Shown one piece after another: positions 1-9,021 of a DNA stretch of 64,000 nucleotides. The stretch lies in assembly GCA_902517495.1 (NCBI GenBank), contig CABYCO010000003.1, positions 23,886 to 87,885 on the forward strand, read 5' to 3'. The position numbers were made by a program, and so were the translations under genes. How positions within the stretch are numbered: the first letter of the stretch is position 1; each line of letters begins with the position of its first letter. Below the pieces are notes generated by a model, which was not told the origin of the DNA, made no database searches, and saw only the letters and a list, made by a program, of their open reading frames with translations. Origin of the DNA: an uncultured Pelagibacteraceae bacterium. Lineage in GTDB: Bacteria; Pseudomonadota; Alphaproteobacteria; Pelagibacterales; Pelagibacteraceae.

Positions 1-30
1 GTTAATATCTTTTACTTTATAATCTGTCAT
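1..30 (-). CDS. ahcY: Start of S-adenosylhomocysteinase-like gene (partial)
   Basis: Only the first ten codons lie in the window, read leftward from an ATG at 30; they give MTDYKVKDIN. This resembles the usual start of S-adenosyl-L-homocysteine hydrolase, the cytosolic enzyme that splits SAH into homocysteine and adenosine. In many alphaproteobacteria ahcY lies a few genes downstream of chvI-chvG, which agrees with its place here, 42 bases after the chvG stop on the same strand. Ten residues are too few to prove the family, so the call rests on start similarity plus context. Confidence 0.5.
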   Translation of the reverse strand, partial: MTDYKVKDIN

Positions 31-72
31 AAGGTAAGGCTTGTAGCAACTTTATTTATATTAATCAACTTT

Positions 73-1575
73 TCATTGGGTCGCCGGGAAAATAATTGTA
101 ACTTTTGCACCCTTCTCTCTATTATTTTCAGCTTTAATTTGTCCATTATGTAATTCAACTAAGTTTTTCACTATATTTAGGCCTAGACCAGAGTGCTCTC
201 CGAAATTTTCAGGTCTATTGCTGTAAAATCTATTGAATATTTTAGCAGTATCCTTCTCACTAAAGCCAGTTCCTTCATCGATTACTACAATTCTTGGCTT
301 ACCTTCTTTGTCTTTACTGACCTCTACTATAATTTCTTGATTGTCACCGCTAAAAGAAATTGAATTTTCAAGCAAATTTGCAATAATTTGTTCTATCCTA
401 TTGTTGATGCCAAGTATGAAATAATTTTCAGATCCATTAGATTTTAACCTTATTTGAATTTTTCTCTTTGAATTGTAAACATTATTAAAGTCATCAACTA
501 CAGATTTGGCAATTTCCTTTATATCAATTTTTTGCATTGTCTCTGTAGAAATTACTGCTTCATCTTTGAGCATTTGAGAATAATCAGTGATTAGTCTTTC
601 TATTCTCTCGACATCGTGAGATACAATATTAATTAACTTTTCTCTTTTAGTTTTATCTTCTGTTTCTGAAATTATCTCAGATGCACTTTTTAATGAGGCA
701 AGAGGATTTCTAATTTCATGAAGTAAGTCTGTTGAGTAATTTTCAGCAGTTGTAATTCTTTTGTTCAATTCACTGGTCATTTCATCAAGTGACTTGGATA
801 ATATTCCTAATTCATCATTCCTTGTCTTAACCCTTTCTATATCTGTTTTTTCGTTACTTTTATCTTTTATGTTTTTTGTATAAGTAACTAAATTTTTAAT
901 AGGTTTTAAAAAATATCTATTTAAAACATATGAAAAAATAATTATAACCATAAGTACTACTAGAGCTGTTCTAATAATAAAGTTCTCTCTCTCTTCAATT
1001 TGTGCAATTATATTATCAGCATTTTCAGATATAAGAATATAACCCTTATTATTTAAATAATTAATACTCCCAATACTAAAAACAAAAAACTGCTCTTGGA
1101 TTTGTTTTAAATTGGTTAAAGATTTTTCAGATCCTGATACATAATATTTATTAAGATCTTCGTAGAAAATTGTTTCATTTTTATTTTCTTGATTATTAAA
1201 ATTATTCTCGCTTGATTGTTCATTTAACTCTTCAATTAGTAATAACGATGATGGAATAGATCTTGTATCTCCAATCCAATTTAATTTATCATCAAAAAAT
1301 ATTACTCTATCTAACTTTTCAAAATATGGAAATCGCGATTTTTTAGAGAATAAAAATTCACTTATTCCATATTCATTTAGTTTTATGTTTGATTTTTCTA
1401 AATTTAATATTGTTTGAGTAATTATATTTGTATGATTTTTTTGTTTTTCACTGATTAAATTTTTTTGAATAGCGCCTAAGTAAAAAAACGTTATAATTAC
1501 TATAAATATAAAGACTACTAGATTAATAAATAAAAATTTCTGTAATATAGAGAGATTTTTTAGTATTTTTCCCAT
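73..1575 (-). CDS. chvG: Sensor histidine kinase ChvG (ExoS-like)
   Basis: Membrane sensor kinase of 500 residues that would phosphorylate the adjacent ChvI regulator. Visible parts in order: a membrane helix at about 13-33, a periplasmic sensor region of about 165 residues, a second helix at about 200-218, a HAMP linker, an H-box with the phospho-acceptor at His286 (LLHEIRNPLASL), and a C-terminal ATPase domain with N box (NLLENSISFS), G1 (VIDEGTGFS) and G2 (HSGLGLNIVKNLV) motifs. It starts 5 bases after chvI, so the pair is almost certainly one transcript. In rhizobia and Brucella this system responds to envelope and acid stress; that role here is inferred. The HPr kinase and PTS genes that commonly follow chvG in relatives are absent. 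Confidence 0.88.
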   Translation of the reverse strand: MGKILKNLSILQKFLFINLVVFIFIVIITFFYLGAIQKNLISEKQKNHTNIITQTILNLEKSNIKLNEYGISEFLFSKKSRFPYFEKLDRVIFFDDKLNWIGDTRSIPSSLLLIEELNEQSSENNFNNQENKNETIFYEDLNKYYVSGSEKSLTNLKQIQEQFFVFSIGSINYLNNKGYILISENADNIIAQIEERENFIIRTALVVLMVIIIFSYVLNRYFLKPIKNLVTYTKNIKDKSNEKTDIERVKTRNDELGILSKSLDEMTSELNKRITTAENYSTDLLHEIRNPLASLKSASEIISETEDKTKREKLINIVSHDVERIERLITDYSQMLKDEAVISTETMQKIDIKEIAKSVVDDFNNVYNSKRKIQIRLKSNGSENYFILGINNRIEQIIANLLENSISFSGDNQEIIVEVSKDKEGKPRIVVIDEGTGFSEKDTAKIFNRFYSNRPENFGEHSGLGLNIVKNLVELHNGQIKAENNREKGAKVTIIFPATQ

Positions 1576-1580
1576 AATTA

Positions 1581-2285
1581 TTATTTAACATTCCATCTAT
1601 ATCCACTTCCATATCTTGTTTCAATTGCTGAAAAATCACTGTCTACTTTTTTAAATTTTTTTCTTATTCTTTTAACATGACTATCAATAGTCCTATCTTC
1701 TATATCTGAGTCTTCTCGATAAGCTACATCCATAAGCAACGCTCTCTCTTTAATCATTCCTGGCCTTTTTGCTAGCTCCTCAACAATTTTAAATTCTGTT
1801 GTAGTCAGTTTATCAGGTAATTGTTTACCATCCCACTCACATTCGAGTTGGGAAGGATCTAATTTTAACTTGCCATGTGAAATTACATTTTTATTTTCTT
1901 CAATATTAATGTCCTTATCTTTTTTTCTTAATTGTACTTTAATTCTTTCAACTAAAACTTTGGTTGAAAATCCTCCAGTTTTACCAACAAAGTCATCTGC
2001 ACCTAGCTTTAAACCGCTAACCTCGTCGGTTACTTCATCTTTAGAAGTTAAAAAAATAACTGGCATAGAAGTTTTTTTTCTAAGTTTTCTTAGGAGTTCT
2101 TCGCCATCCATTCTTGGCATTTTAATATCAATCACAGCAAGATCAGGTGGTGTTCTTGATAATCCAACAAGAGCATTTTCACCATCAATATAAGTTTGCA
2201 CTTTAAAACCTTCCTTTTCTAAAGCCATCTGGACAGATGTTAATAAATTTCGATCATCATCTACTAACGCAATTGTTTGTGACAT
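1581..2285 (-). CDS. chvI: OmpR-family response regulator ChvI
   Basis: A 234-residue DNA-binding response regulator. The receiver domain spans residues 1-120, with acidic residues Asp9-Asp11, phospho-acceptor Asp53 (VIDIKMPRMDG) and the switch Thr/Lys residues in FLTSKDEVTD and GADDFVGK. A winged-helix OmpR/PhoB domain fills about 135-234, with the family motif DRTIDSHVKRIRKKF. It lies directly upstream of the chvG kinase gene (5-base gap) and 50 bases downstream of polA. Orthologues control envelope, exopolysaccharide and acid-response genes; the targets here cannot be read from the sequence. Confidence 0.88.
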   Translation of the reverse strand: MSQTIALVDDDRNLLTSVQMALEKEGFKVQTYIDGENALVGLSRTPPDLAVIDIKMPRMDGEELLRKLRKKTSMPVIFLTSKDEVTDEVSGLKLGADDFVGKTGGFSTKVLVERIKVQLRKKDKDINIEENKNVISHGKLKLDPSQLECEWDGKQLPDKLTTTEFKIVEELAKRPGMIKERALLMDVAYREDSDIEDRTIDSHVKRIRKKFKKVDSDFSAIETRYGSGYRWNVK

Positions 2286-2310
2286 ATATTAGAATAAAAA
2301 TACTAAATTG

Positions 2311-2339
2311 TTCATATTAGGGCAATTGTTTGTTTTCAA
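2311..2339 (-). promoter_or_regulatory. Candidate promoter for chvI-chvG
   Basis: On the minus strand a TTGAAA (2339-2334) lies 17 bases before TATGAA (2316-2311), about 26 bases upstream of the chvI start. The -35 element overlaps the polA stop codon. The match to the sigma-70 consensus is only fair and the region is AT-rich, so chance is a real possibility. Confidence 0.3.
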
Positions 2340-5110
2340 TGAAGTTCACCCCAATTTTCTCCAATATTTACATCGACTAAAAGAGGTATTGAAAATGAGT
2401 GAAGTTCACTATCTTTTACACTCAACATCAAATCTTTTATTAATTTAGTACTTTTTTTTGTTTCTTTTGAGCTTTCCTCAAAAATTAATTCATCGTGTAT
2501 CTGTAACAACATTTTTAGACTATTATTTTTATTATTAGAGATTTCTTTATTTATTCTGATCATTGCTAATCTCATTATCTCTGATGCTGACCCTTGAATT
2601 GGAGCATTTATCGCTGCCCTCTCCTGAAAATTTCTTACATTAAAGTTCTTATCATTAATTCCAGTGAGATGTGTTTTTCTTCCAAATATATTACTTACAT
2701 AACCACTTTTTCTACAAAAATTTACAGTTGTTTTCATATAATCTTTAATTTCTGGAAATTTTTTAAAATAAGAATTTAAAAATTCTTCTGCTTCATTATT
2801 TGAAACATTAATTTGTTTGGCTAAACCATATTGTGAAATACCATAAATTATTCCGAAGTTGATTGCTTTTGCTTTTCTTCTTGTTTCTGAGTCAATTTTG
2901 TTAATTTCTTTTCCAAAAATCTGACTGGCTGTTAAAGTGTGAATATCCTCATTATTTAAAAATGCCTTTTTTAGCTGTTTTACATCTGCTAGATCAGCTA
3001 AAATTCTCATCTCAACTTGGTTGTAGTCTGCTGAAATCAATTTGTTATTTTTTTCAGAAACAAAGGCTTTTCTTATGTCCTTTCCATCATCTGATTTTAT
3101 TGGAATATTTTGTAAATTTGGATCACTAGATGCAAGTCTACCTGTTGTAGTAGCTGCTAACAAAAAAGATGTATGAACTCTTTTAGTATTTTGATTTATG
3201 TGTTCTGGCAATGCATCTGAATAGGTATTTTTAAGTTTACTAATCTGTCTCCATTCTAAGATGAGTTTTGGAAATTCATAACCTTTAAAAGCTAAATCTT
3301 CTAAAACTGAAGCACTGGTAGCAAAACTTCCCTTTTTTGTTTTTTTTAAAGCTGCTATTTTTAAATCGTTATACATTATTTCACCAAGTTGCTTAGTTGA
3401 TCCAATATTAAATATTTTTTTTGAAATCTTAAAAATAGATTTTTCTAATTTTTCGATTTTAATTGAAAATTTTGAAGACAGTTTGTTTAGTGAAGATTTA
3501 TCAAGTTTAATCCCTTTTATCTCCATCTCTGCTAGTATTTTTATTAGTGGTTTTTCAAATAACTCATAAATATTCAATAATTTTTCTGCTTTTAAGGATT
3601 TTAAAAAAATTTTGTACAATCTAAATGTAATATCTGCATCTTCAGCTGCGTAATCTTTAGCTTCAGAAATATCCACTTCAGAAAAATTAAGTTGTTTCTT
3701 CCCTGTACCAACTAAATCTTTGAATTTTATAGTTTTATGACCTAGATGGATATCTGAAAGAGTATCCATATTATGCCTATTTTTACCAGCATCTAATGTG
3801 TAAGACATGAGCATAGTATCTTCCATGGATTTTAAAGTTATTCCTCGGTGATAAAAGACAATGAAATCAAACTTAATATTTTGTCCTACTTTTTTAATAC
3901 TCTCATCCTCTAAATAATTTTTTAAAATGCTTAAGACTTTTTTTTCGTTAAGATTGTTTCCTCTAATGTGATTTAATGGAATGTAACATGCATTTCCAAT
4001 TCTATTAGAAATTGAAATACCTACTAACTTTGCTGTGTGAGGGTCTAACGAGGTTGTTTCGGTATCTATTGCAAATTCACCTATTTCCTCTGATTGTGTC
4101 ATCCAATCTTCAATTTCTTTCTCATATTTAATTAACTGATAATTTTTTTTCTGAATTTCTGAAGTTTTTTCTGAATTTTTATCAATATCTTTAATTCCAG
4201 AATTATTTGAGCCCCCATACTTTGAAATGGCAGAACTTAATAGTCTATTAAACTCCATTTCTCTTAAAAAAGTATAAAGCTTGTCTTGATCAACACTTTT
4301 CAATATGAATTCTTCAATTTTATTTTTTACAGGTACATCTTTTTTTAATGTAACTAGTTTTTTACTAATAATTGCATCATCCTTGTTATTTATTAAAGTT
4401 TCTCTTCTTTTATTTTGTTTTATTTTTGATGCATTTTTTAATAAATTTTCTAAAGTTCCGTATTCATTTATCAATTCAGCAGCAGTTTTCACCCCTATGC
4501 CGGGTACACCAGGTACATTATCTGTGCTATCACCAGCTAAAGATTGGACATCTATTACTTTTTCAGGAGTAACTCCAAATTTATTATGTACATCGTCTTT
4601 ATTTATAAATTTGTTCTTCATTGGGTCATAAATTCTCACCCCTTTTTTATAAAGCTGCATTAAATCTTTGTCAGAAGAAACAATTGTTACTTTTGCCCCC
4701 AAGTCTAAAATTTTCTCCACATAAGTTGCAATTAAATCATCAGCCTCATAATTAATTAATTCAATTGAAGGTAAATTAAAAGCTTTTACAGATTGTCTAA
4801 TGTATTCAAATTGAGGAATTAGATCATCAGGTGCATCAGATCTATTTCCTTTATACTCTGAATATATTTCATTTCTAAAATTTTTCCGTGCTGAATCAAA
4901 TATTACAGCAAAGTGAGTCGGTTTTTCTAAATTATCATCTGATTTAGAGTCTTCTAATAATTTAAAAAGCATATTACAAAAACCACTGACAGCACCTACT
5001 GGTAAGCCATCGCTTTTTCTAGTCAAAGGAGGAAGTGCATAATACGCTCTAAAAATGTATCCAGAACCATCTATTAAGTAAAAATGGTCACTTTTTTTAA
5101 TTTTATCCAT
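2336..5110 (-). CDS. polA: DNA polymerase I
   Basis: Full-length family A DNA polymerase (924 residues) for Okazaki-fragment maturation and repair. The N-terminal 5'-nuclease domain (1-300) shows FYLIDGSGYIFRAYYAL, YEADDLIATY and GDSTDNVPGVPGIG. The middle 3'-5' exonuclease domain keeps the metal-binding pair Asp349/Glu351 (AIDTETTSLD) and further motifs such as GQNIKFD, so proofreading looks intact, unlike in Taq-type enzymes. The polymerase domain carries motif A (SADYNQVEMRILA), the O-helix region (RRKAKAINFGIIYGIS) and motif C (LQIHDELIFE). It diverges from the ABC ATPase gene across 50 bases. Confidence 0.97.
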   Translation of the reverse strand: MDKIKKSDHFYLIDGSGYIFRAYYALPPLTRKSDGLPVGAVSGFCNMLFKLLEDSKSDDNLEKPTHFAVIFDSARKNFRNEIYSEYKGNRSDAPDDLIPQFEYIRQSVKAFNLPSIELINYEADDLIATYVEKILDLGAKVTIVSSDKDLMQLYKKGVRIYDPMKNKFINKDDVHNKFGVTPEKVIDVQSLAGDSTDNVPGVPGIGVKTAAELINEYGTLENLLKNASKIKQNKRRETLINNKDDAIISKKLVTLKKDVPVKNKIEEFILKSVDQDKLYTFLREMEFNRLLSSAISKYGGSNNSGIKDIDKNSEKTSEIQKKNYQLIKYEKEIEDWMTQSEEIGEFAIDTETTSLDPHTAKLVGISISNRIGNACYIPLNHIRGNNLNEKKVLSILKNYLEDESIKKVGQNIKFDFIVFYHRGITLKSMEDTMLMSYTLDAGKNRHNMDTLSDIHLGHKTIKFKDLVGTGKKQLNFSEVDISEAKDYAAEDADITFRLYKIFLKSLKAEKLLNIYELFEKPLIKILAEMEIKGIKLDKSSLNKLSSKFSIKIEKLEKSIFKISKKIFNIGSTKQLGEIMYNDLKIAALKKTKKGSFATSASVLEDLAFKGYEFPKLILEWRQISKLKNTYSDALPEHINQNTKRVHTSFLLAATTTGRLASSDPNLQNIPIKSDDGKDIRKAFVSEKNNKLISADYNQVEMRILADLADVKQLKKAFLNNEDIHTLTASQIFGKEINKIDSETRRKAKAINFGIIYGISQYGLAKQINVSNNEAEEFLNSYFKKFPEIKDYMKTTVNFCRKSGYVSNIFGRKTHLTGINDKNFNVRNFQERAAINAPIQGSASEIMRLAMIRINKEISNNKNNSLKMLLQIHDELIFEESSKETKKSTKLIKDLMLSVKDSELHSFSIPLLVDVNIGENWGELH

Positions 5111-5160
5111 AATGTAATGATATCTTAATTTTTACAAATGTAATAAATGTATGCCCTCTA

Positions 5161-6090
5161 ATGAATAAAAAAAACGTCTTAACTGTTAAAAACTTGAATA
5201 AAGTTTATTCAAAAAACGGTTCTAAACAAACGCATGCGCTTAATAATTTAAACTTAGAAGTGAAAGAAGGTGAAATTTTTGGTCTATTAGGACCAAATGG
5301 GGCTGGAAAGAGTACATTTATAAACATATTAGGTGGATCAGTTGTAAAAACTGGTGGTGAGGTAAATGTTTGGGGGTTTAACTTAGATAAAAATCCTAGA
5401 CAGGTTAGAGCCTCTATTGGAATTGTTCCACAAGAGGTAAACTTTGATCCATTTTTTAGTCCTAGAAAACTCTTAGAGCTCCAAGCAGGACTATACGGAA
5501 TTAGAGAAAAAGATAGAATTACAGATACTATATTGAAGTTGGTATCGTTAGAGGAACAAGCTGACAGTTATGCTAGAGCTTTATCAGGTGGTATGAAGAG
5601 AAGATTGCTTGTAGCAAAAGCGATGGTACATCAACCTCCAATTATAATTTTAGATGAGCCTACTGCAGGAGTAGATGTGGAGCTTAGAAATACATTGTGG
5701 GAAAATGTTAAATCTTTGAACAAACAAGGGGTAACAACAATACTAACAACTCATTACCTTGAGGAAGCAGAAAAAATGTGTGATAGGATTGGTATTTTAA
5801 ATGGAGGGAAATTAGTTGCTTTGGATACCACTAAAAATCTCTTGGAAAGAATTCAAACAAAAATTGTGTATGTCACTACAGATAAAAAAACTAATATTAA
5901 CGACAACACTTTCGAGACTTTAAAAATTATATCAAATGATGCAAAGAGGTTAGTTTTATCATATGAGAAGAGTAAGCTAAGCATTGATTCAATAATTTCA
6001 GAAATTAAAAAACAAGATATTAAGATACATGATATTTCAACTGATGACGGAGATCTTGAAGATGTATTTTTAAGACTTACAAAAAATTAG
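5161..6090 (+). CDS. ABC transporter ATP-binding protein, ABC-2 export type
   Basis: A 309-residue nucleotide-binding subunit. Walker A is at 44-52 (GPNGAGKST), the signature LSGGM at 141-145, Walker B at 161-167 (IIILDEP), and the switch His at about 198. About 80 C-terminal residues follow the ATPase core, as in the CcmA/YadG-like multidrug/ABC-2 group. No permease gene is beside it: the neighbours are polA (divergent) and an ActR-type regulator (convergent, 1-base gap). Its membrane partner must therefore be elsewhere in the genome. The substrate is unknown. Confidence 0.85.
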   Translation: MNKKNVLTVKNLNKVYSKNGSKQTHALNNLNLEVKEGEIFGLLGPNGAGKSTFINILGGSVVKTGGEVNVWGFNLDKNPRQVRASIGIVPQEVNFDPFFSPRKLLELQAGLYGIREKDRITDTILKLVSLEEQADSYARALSGGMKRRLLVAKAMVHQPPIIILDEPTAGVDVELRNTLWENVKSLNKQGVTTILTTHYLEEAEKMCDRIGILNGGKLVALDTTKNLLERIQTKIVYVTTDKKTNINDNTFETLKIISNDAKRLVLSYEKSKLSIDSIISEIKKQDIKIHDISTDDGDLEDVFLRLTKN

Positions 6091-6091
6091 G

Positions 6092-6655
6092 TTATCTAGG
6101 AGATCTTTTAGATAATATTCTCTGAAGAGTTCTTCTATGCATTTTTAGTCTTCTTGCAGTTTCAGAGACATTTCTGTTACATAACTCAAAAACTCTGTGT
6201 ATATGCTCCCATTTTACTCTATCGGCAGACATTGGGTTTTCGGGAGGAGCAGGCTTTTGATTTGGGTCAGCTAAAAGTGCTTTTTCAACATCATCTGCAT
6301 CTGCAGGCTTCGCAATGTAGTCAATTGCTCCCTCTTTAATTGCAGCAACTGCTGTTGGAATATTACCATATCCAGTTAACATTATAATTCTACTTTTAAG
6401 GTTTCCCTTTTGAATTTCTTTTACTACTTCTAGTCCATTCCCATCATTTAATCTTAAATCAACAACGGCAAACGCTGGACTTTGCGATTTTACAGTCTCA
6501 ATGCCAATTTTTACACTCTCTGCTTGTGTAACTGTAAAACCTTTTTTTTCCATGGCCCTAGCCAATCTCTGTCTAAATGGATTGTCATCATCTACTATCA
6601 AAAGCGATTTATCCTCGAAATCACTTAGTTTTTGAAGTGTTGGTTGATTAATCAT
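6092..6655 (-). CDS. actR: Response regulator of the ActR/RegA/PrrA family
   Basis: A 187-residue two-domain regulator. The receiver domain has an acidic pocket at 22-24 (VDDDN), phospho-acceptor Asp66 (VVDLRLNDGNG) and the switch region MLTGYGNIPTAVAAI. A short linker with several prolines (about 134-140) leads to a Fis-type helix-turn-helix at about 150-187 (NRNVSETARRLKMHRRTLQRIL), the hallmark of RegA/PrrA/ActR. Relatives act with the redox-sensing kinase RegB/PrrB to tune respiration and carbon or nitrogen metabolism. No kinase gene is adjacent, so its partner must be encoded outside the window. The start at 6655 gives the usual family length. Confidence 0.85.
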   Translation of the reverse strand: MINQPTLQKLSDFEDKSLLIVDDDNPFRQRLARAMEKKGFTVTQAESVKIGIETVKSQSPAFAVVDLRLNDGNGLEVVKEIQKGNLKSRIIMLTGYGNIPTAVAAIKEGAIDYIAKPADADDVEKALLADPNQKPAPPENPMSADRVKWEHIHRVFELCNRNVSETARRLKMHRRTLQRILSKRSPR

Positions 6656-6723
6656 AACTCATATATGGAAGTAAATTTTAATATTTCAATAGCATTATTT
6701 ACTTTACATTATTAATTATTTCC

Positions 6724-6774
6724 CATAAATGCTGCATTTATGAAACTTGCATATGTGTTATGCAGGTTTTTTTT
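6724..6774 (+). promoter_or_regulatory. Hairpin pair with terminator-like U-tract in decarboxylase leader
   Basis: Two adjacent hairpins lie just upstream of the decarboxylase gene. The first has 8-bp arms (6724-6731 and 6735-6742) around a 3-base loop. The second has 8-bp arms (6746-6753 and 6759-6766, one G-U pair) with a 5-base loop, followed directly by eight T residues (6767-6774), which is the form of an intrinsic terminator on the plus strand. CTGCAT at 6732-6737 could instead pair with ATGCAG at 6760-6765, giving an alternative fold that would disrupt both hairpins. This suggests attenuation of the polyamine operon. It could equally stop antisense read-through from the ABC gene across actR. 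Confidence 0.5.
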
Positions 6775-6799
6775 GTAAATTTTTTTTAGAGGTGCAGAT

Positions 6800-7978
6800 A
6801 TGCAAAAATTTAAGTCAGTTGAACAATTAGTTAACCAACTGAGACCGACAGGACCTGTTTATTGTATTAGAAAAGAGTCAATTAAATTGGCATCTAAATA
6901 CTTCCAAAAGAATTTTCCAGGACAAATACTATACGCATTAAAAACTAACCCTCATCCAGTAGTTCTTAAAACTATTGTTGAAAGTGGTATAAATCGTTTT
7001 GACGTAGCATCTATCAAAGAAATAGAGGCTATAAGAAAAATAAGTCCAGATGCCAACTGTTCTTATATGCATACTGTAAAAAGTAGAGAGAGTATAAAAG
7101 AGGCATATTTCAAATATAATGTTAAAGCGTTTTCTTTGGATACTAAAGACGAATTAATAAAAATCTTAGATAGTACAAATTATGCTAAAGATTTAGAATT
7201 ATTTGTTAGAGTTTCTGTTTCTAATGAACATGCAGAAATTGATTTATCAAAAAAATTTGGAGCCATCAATAATGAAGCAGCTGGTTTACTTAGGTTAACA
7301 AAACAATATTCTAAAAAAATTGGACTTGGTTTTCATGTTGGCTCACAATGTATGCACCCTATATCTTATTCAAAAGGAATAATTGAAATCAATAATATAA
7401 TTAAGAAAACAAAAATTATTCCAGATGTAATTAATGTTGGAGGTGGTTTTCCTACTATTTACCCTGATCTTATTCCTCAATCTTTAGATAGTTACTTTAA
7501 CGAAATTAAAAAAGGTTTAAGTAATTTAAAGTTAGATATTCTTCCAGAAATAATTTGTGAACCTGGAAGAGCGATTGTTGCAGAAAGTGGTTCAACAATA
7601 GTAAGAGTTGATTTAAGAAAAAAACAAAAACTTTATATAAATGATGGAACTTATGGAACATTATTCGATGCAGGTGTTCCTAACATAGTTTACCCATCAA
7701 AAATGATAACTGATGGAAGAGTAATTTCTAAAAAATTAACATCTTTCGATTTCTACGGCCCAACTTGCGATAGTATGGATTATATGAAAGGTCCTTTTAT
7801 TTTACCAAATAATATTAGAGAAAATGATTATATAGAATTAGGACAGCTTGGAGCGTATGGATTAACTTTTAGAACTAATTTTAATGGATTTTACTCTAAT
7901 GAAATTTACGAAGTTGAGGATAATCCAATCATGACGATGTATGACAAAGAAGCAAATAAAGAGTTTCTTGTTGCTTAA
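6800..7978 (+). CDS. Ornithine/lysine decarboxylase, alanine-racemase fold
   Basis: A 392-residue PLP enzyme of the eukaryotic-type ODC family, predicted to make putrescine from ornithine (or cadaverine from lysine) in the cytosol. The PLP lysine is Lys48 (YALKTNPHP). HVGSQ, the phosphate-binding GGGFP, CEPGRA, the substrate-side Asp of YINDGTYG and the catalytic Cys-Asp of GPTCDSMD are all visible. A good ribosome site (AGAGG, 7 bases before the ATG) fixes the start. It is first in a tight four-gene polyamine cluster; its stop overlaps the next start by one base. Substrate choice is not certain, because the neighbouring aguA/aguB genes process agmatine. The ODC-like Asp in NDG favours ornithine or lysine over arginine. 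Confidence 0.88.
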   Translation: MQKFKSVEQLVNQLRPTGPVYCIRKESIKLASKYFQKNFPGQILYALKTNPHPVVLKTIVESGINRFDVASIKEIEAIRKISPDANCSYMHTVKSRESIKEAYFKYNVKAFSLDTKDELIKILDSTNYAKDLELFVRVSVSNEHAEIDLSKKFGAINNEAAGLLRLTKQYSKKIGLGFHVGSQCMHPISYSKGIIEINNIIKKTKIIPDVINVGGGFPTIYPDLIPQSLDSYFNEIKKGLSNLKLDILPEIICEPGRAIVAESGSTIVRVDLRKKQKLYINDGTYGTLFDAGVPNIVYPSKMITDGRVISKKLTSFDFYGPTCDSMDYMKGPFILPNNIRENDYIELGQLGAYGLTFRTNFNGFYSNEIYEVEDNPIMTMYDKEANKEFLVA

Positions 7979-9018
7979 TGTCAGATAATAAAAACCAATC
8001 AAATAATAGAAAAAGTGACTTACTTAGTAAAGAAGTAGAGCATATTGATATAACTTCTTTTGATGCTAGAAAAATCGTTTCTTCAATGGAAAAAATGTCT
8101 TTCGTTTCAAGAGAGACTGCAAATGCAGCAAATATTTATAATGAAATGATAAAAGATAAAGATTGTACAATTTTTTTAACACTCGCAGGATCAACATCTG
8201 CCGCAGGATGTATGCATATTTATAGAGATTTAGTTAAATATAATATGGTAGATGCAATAGTCGCTACTGGAGCTTCTATTATTGATATGGATTTCTTTGA
8301 GGCACTTGGTTTTAAACATTATCAGGGATCCCAATATCAAGATGATACAGAGTTAAGGAATAATTATGTTGATAGAATATATGATACTTATATTGATGAA
8401 GAAGAGCTTCAGATGTGCGATAAAACCATTGGTGAAATTGCAGATGAATTAGAGCCTAAAAGCTATACTTCAAGAGAATTTATAAAAGAGATTGGTAAAT
8501 ATCTTAAAACTAACGCCAAGAAGAAAGATTCATTAATAGAGGTTGCTTATGACAACAATGTTCCAATTTTCTGTCCAGCGTTTACTGATTCAAGCGCAGG
8601 ATTTGGTCTTGTAATGCACCAAGAAAGAAGCCCAAAAAATCATATCACAATCGACTCAATCCGAGAGTTTAGAGAATTAACTGAAATTAAAATTCAATCT
8701 AAAGGATCAGGTCTTTTTATGATTGGAGGAGGCGTACCTAAAAATTTTATTCAAGATACAGTCATATGTGCTGAACTTTTAGGTAAAGATGTAGATATGC
8801 ATAAATATGCCATTCAAATAACAGTTGCTGATTCTAGGGATGGAGCATGCAGTAGCTCAACATTAAAAGAGGCAAGCTCATGGGGCAAAGTAGACATAAC
8901 CAAAGAGCAAATGGTTTTTGCAGAAGCTACAAGTGTGCTACCCTTAATAGCAAGTGATGCCTATCATAAAGGTGAATGGAAAAATAGAGAAAGAAAAAAT
9001 TTTTCCAAGATATTTTGA
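7978..9018 (+). CDS. Deoxyhypusine synthase-like protein, probable homospermidine synthase
   Basis: A 346-residue member of the deoxyhypusine synthase family (NAD-dependent aminobutyl transfer). The catalytic-lysine segment SSWGKVD is present with Lys304, as are the NAD-site motifs VATGASI and MIGGGVPKNFIQD. Bacteria lack eIF5A, so the eukaryotic reaction is excluded. Bacterial DHS-like proteins have been linked to homospermidine formation from putrescine, which fits the putrescine-producing neighbours on both sides. It overlaps the decarboxylase by one base (TAATG) and precedes the amidase by 3 bases, so the cluster is surely co-transcribed. The exact polyamine product is inferred. Confidence 0.82.
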   Translation: MSDNKNQSNNRKSDLLSKEVEHIDITSFDARKIVSSMEKMSFVSRETANAANIYNEMIKDKDCTIFLTLAGSTSAAGCMHIYRDLVKYNMVDAIVATGASIIDMDFFEALGFKHYQGSQYQDDTELRNNYVDRIYDTYIDEEELQMCDKTIGEIADELEPKSYTSREFIKEIGKYLKTNAKKKDSLIEVAYDNNVPIFCPAFTDSSAGFGLVMHQERSPKNHITIDSIREFRELTEIKIQSKGSGLFMIGGGVPKNFIQDTVICAELLGKDVDMHKYAIQITVADSRDGACSSSTLKEASSWGKVDITKEQMVFAEATSVLPLIASDAYHKGEWKNRERKNFSKIF

Positions 9019-9021
9019 TTA

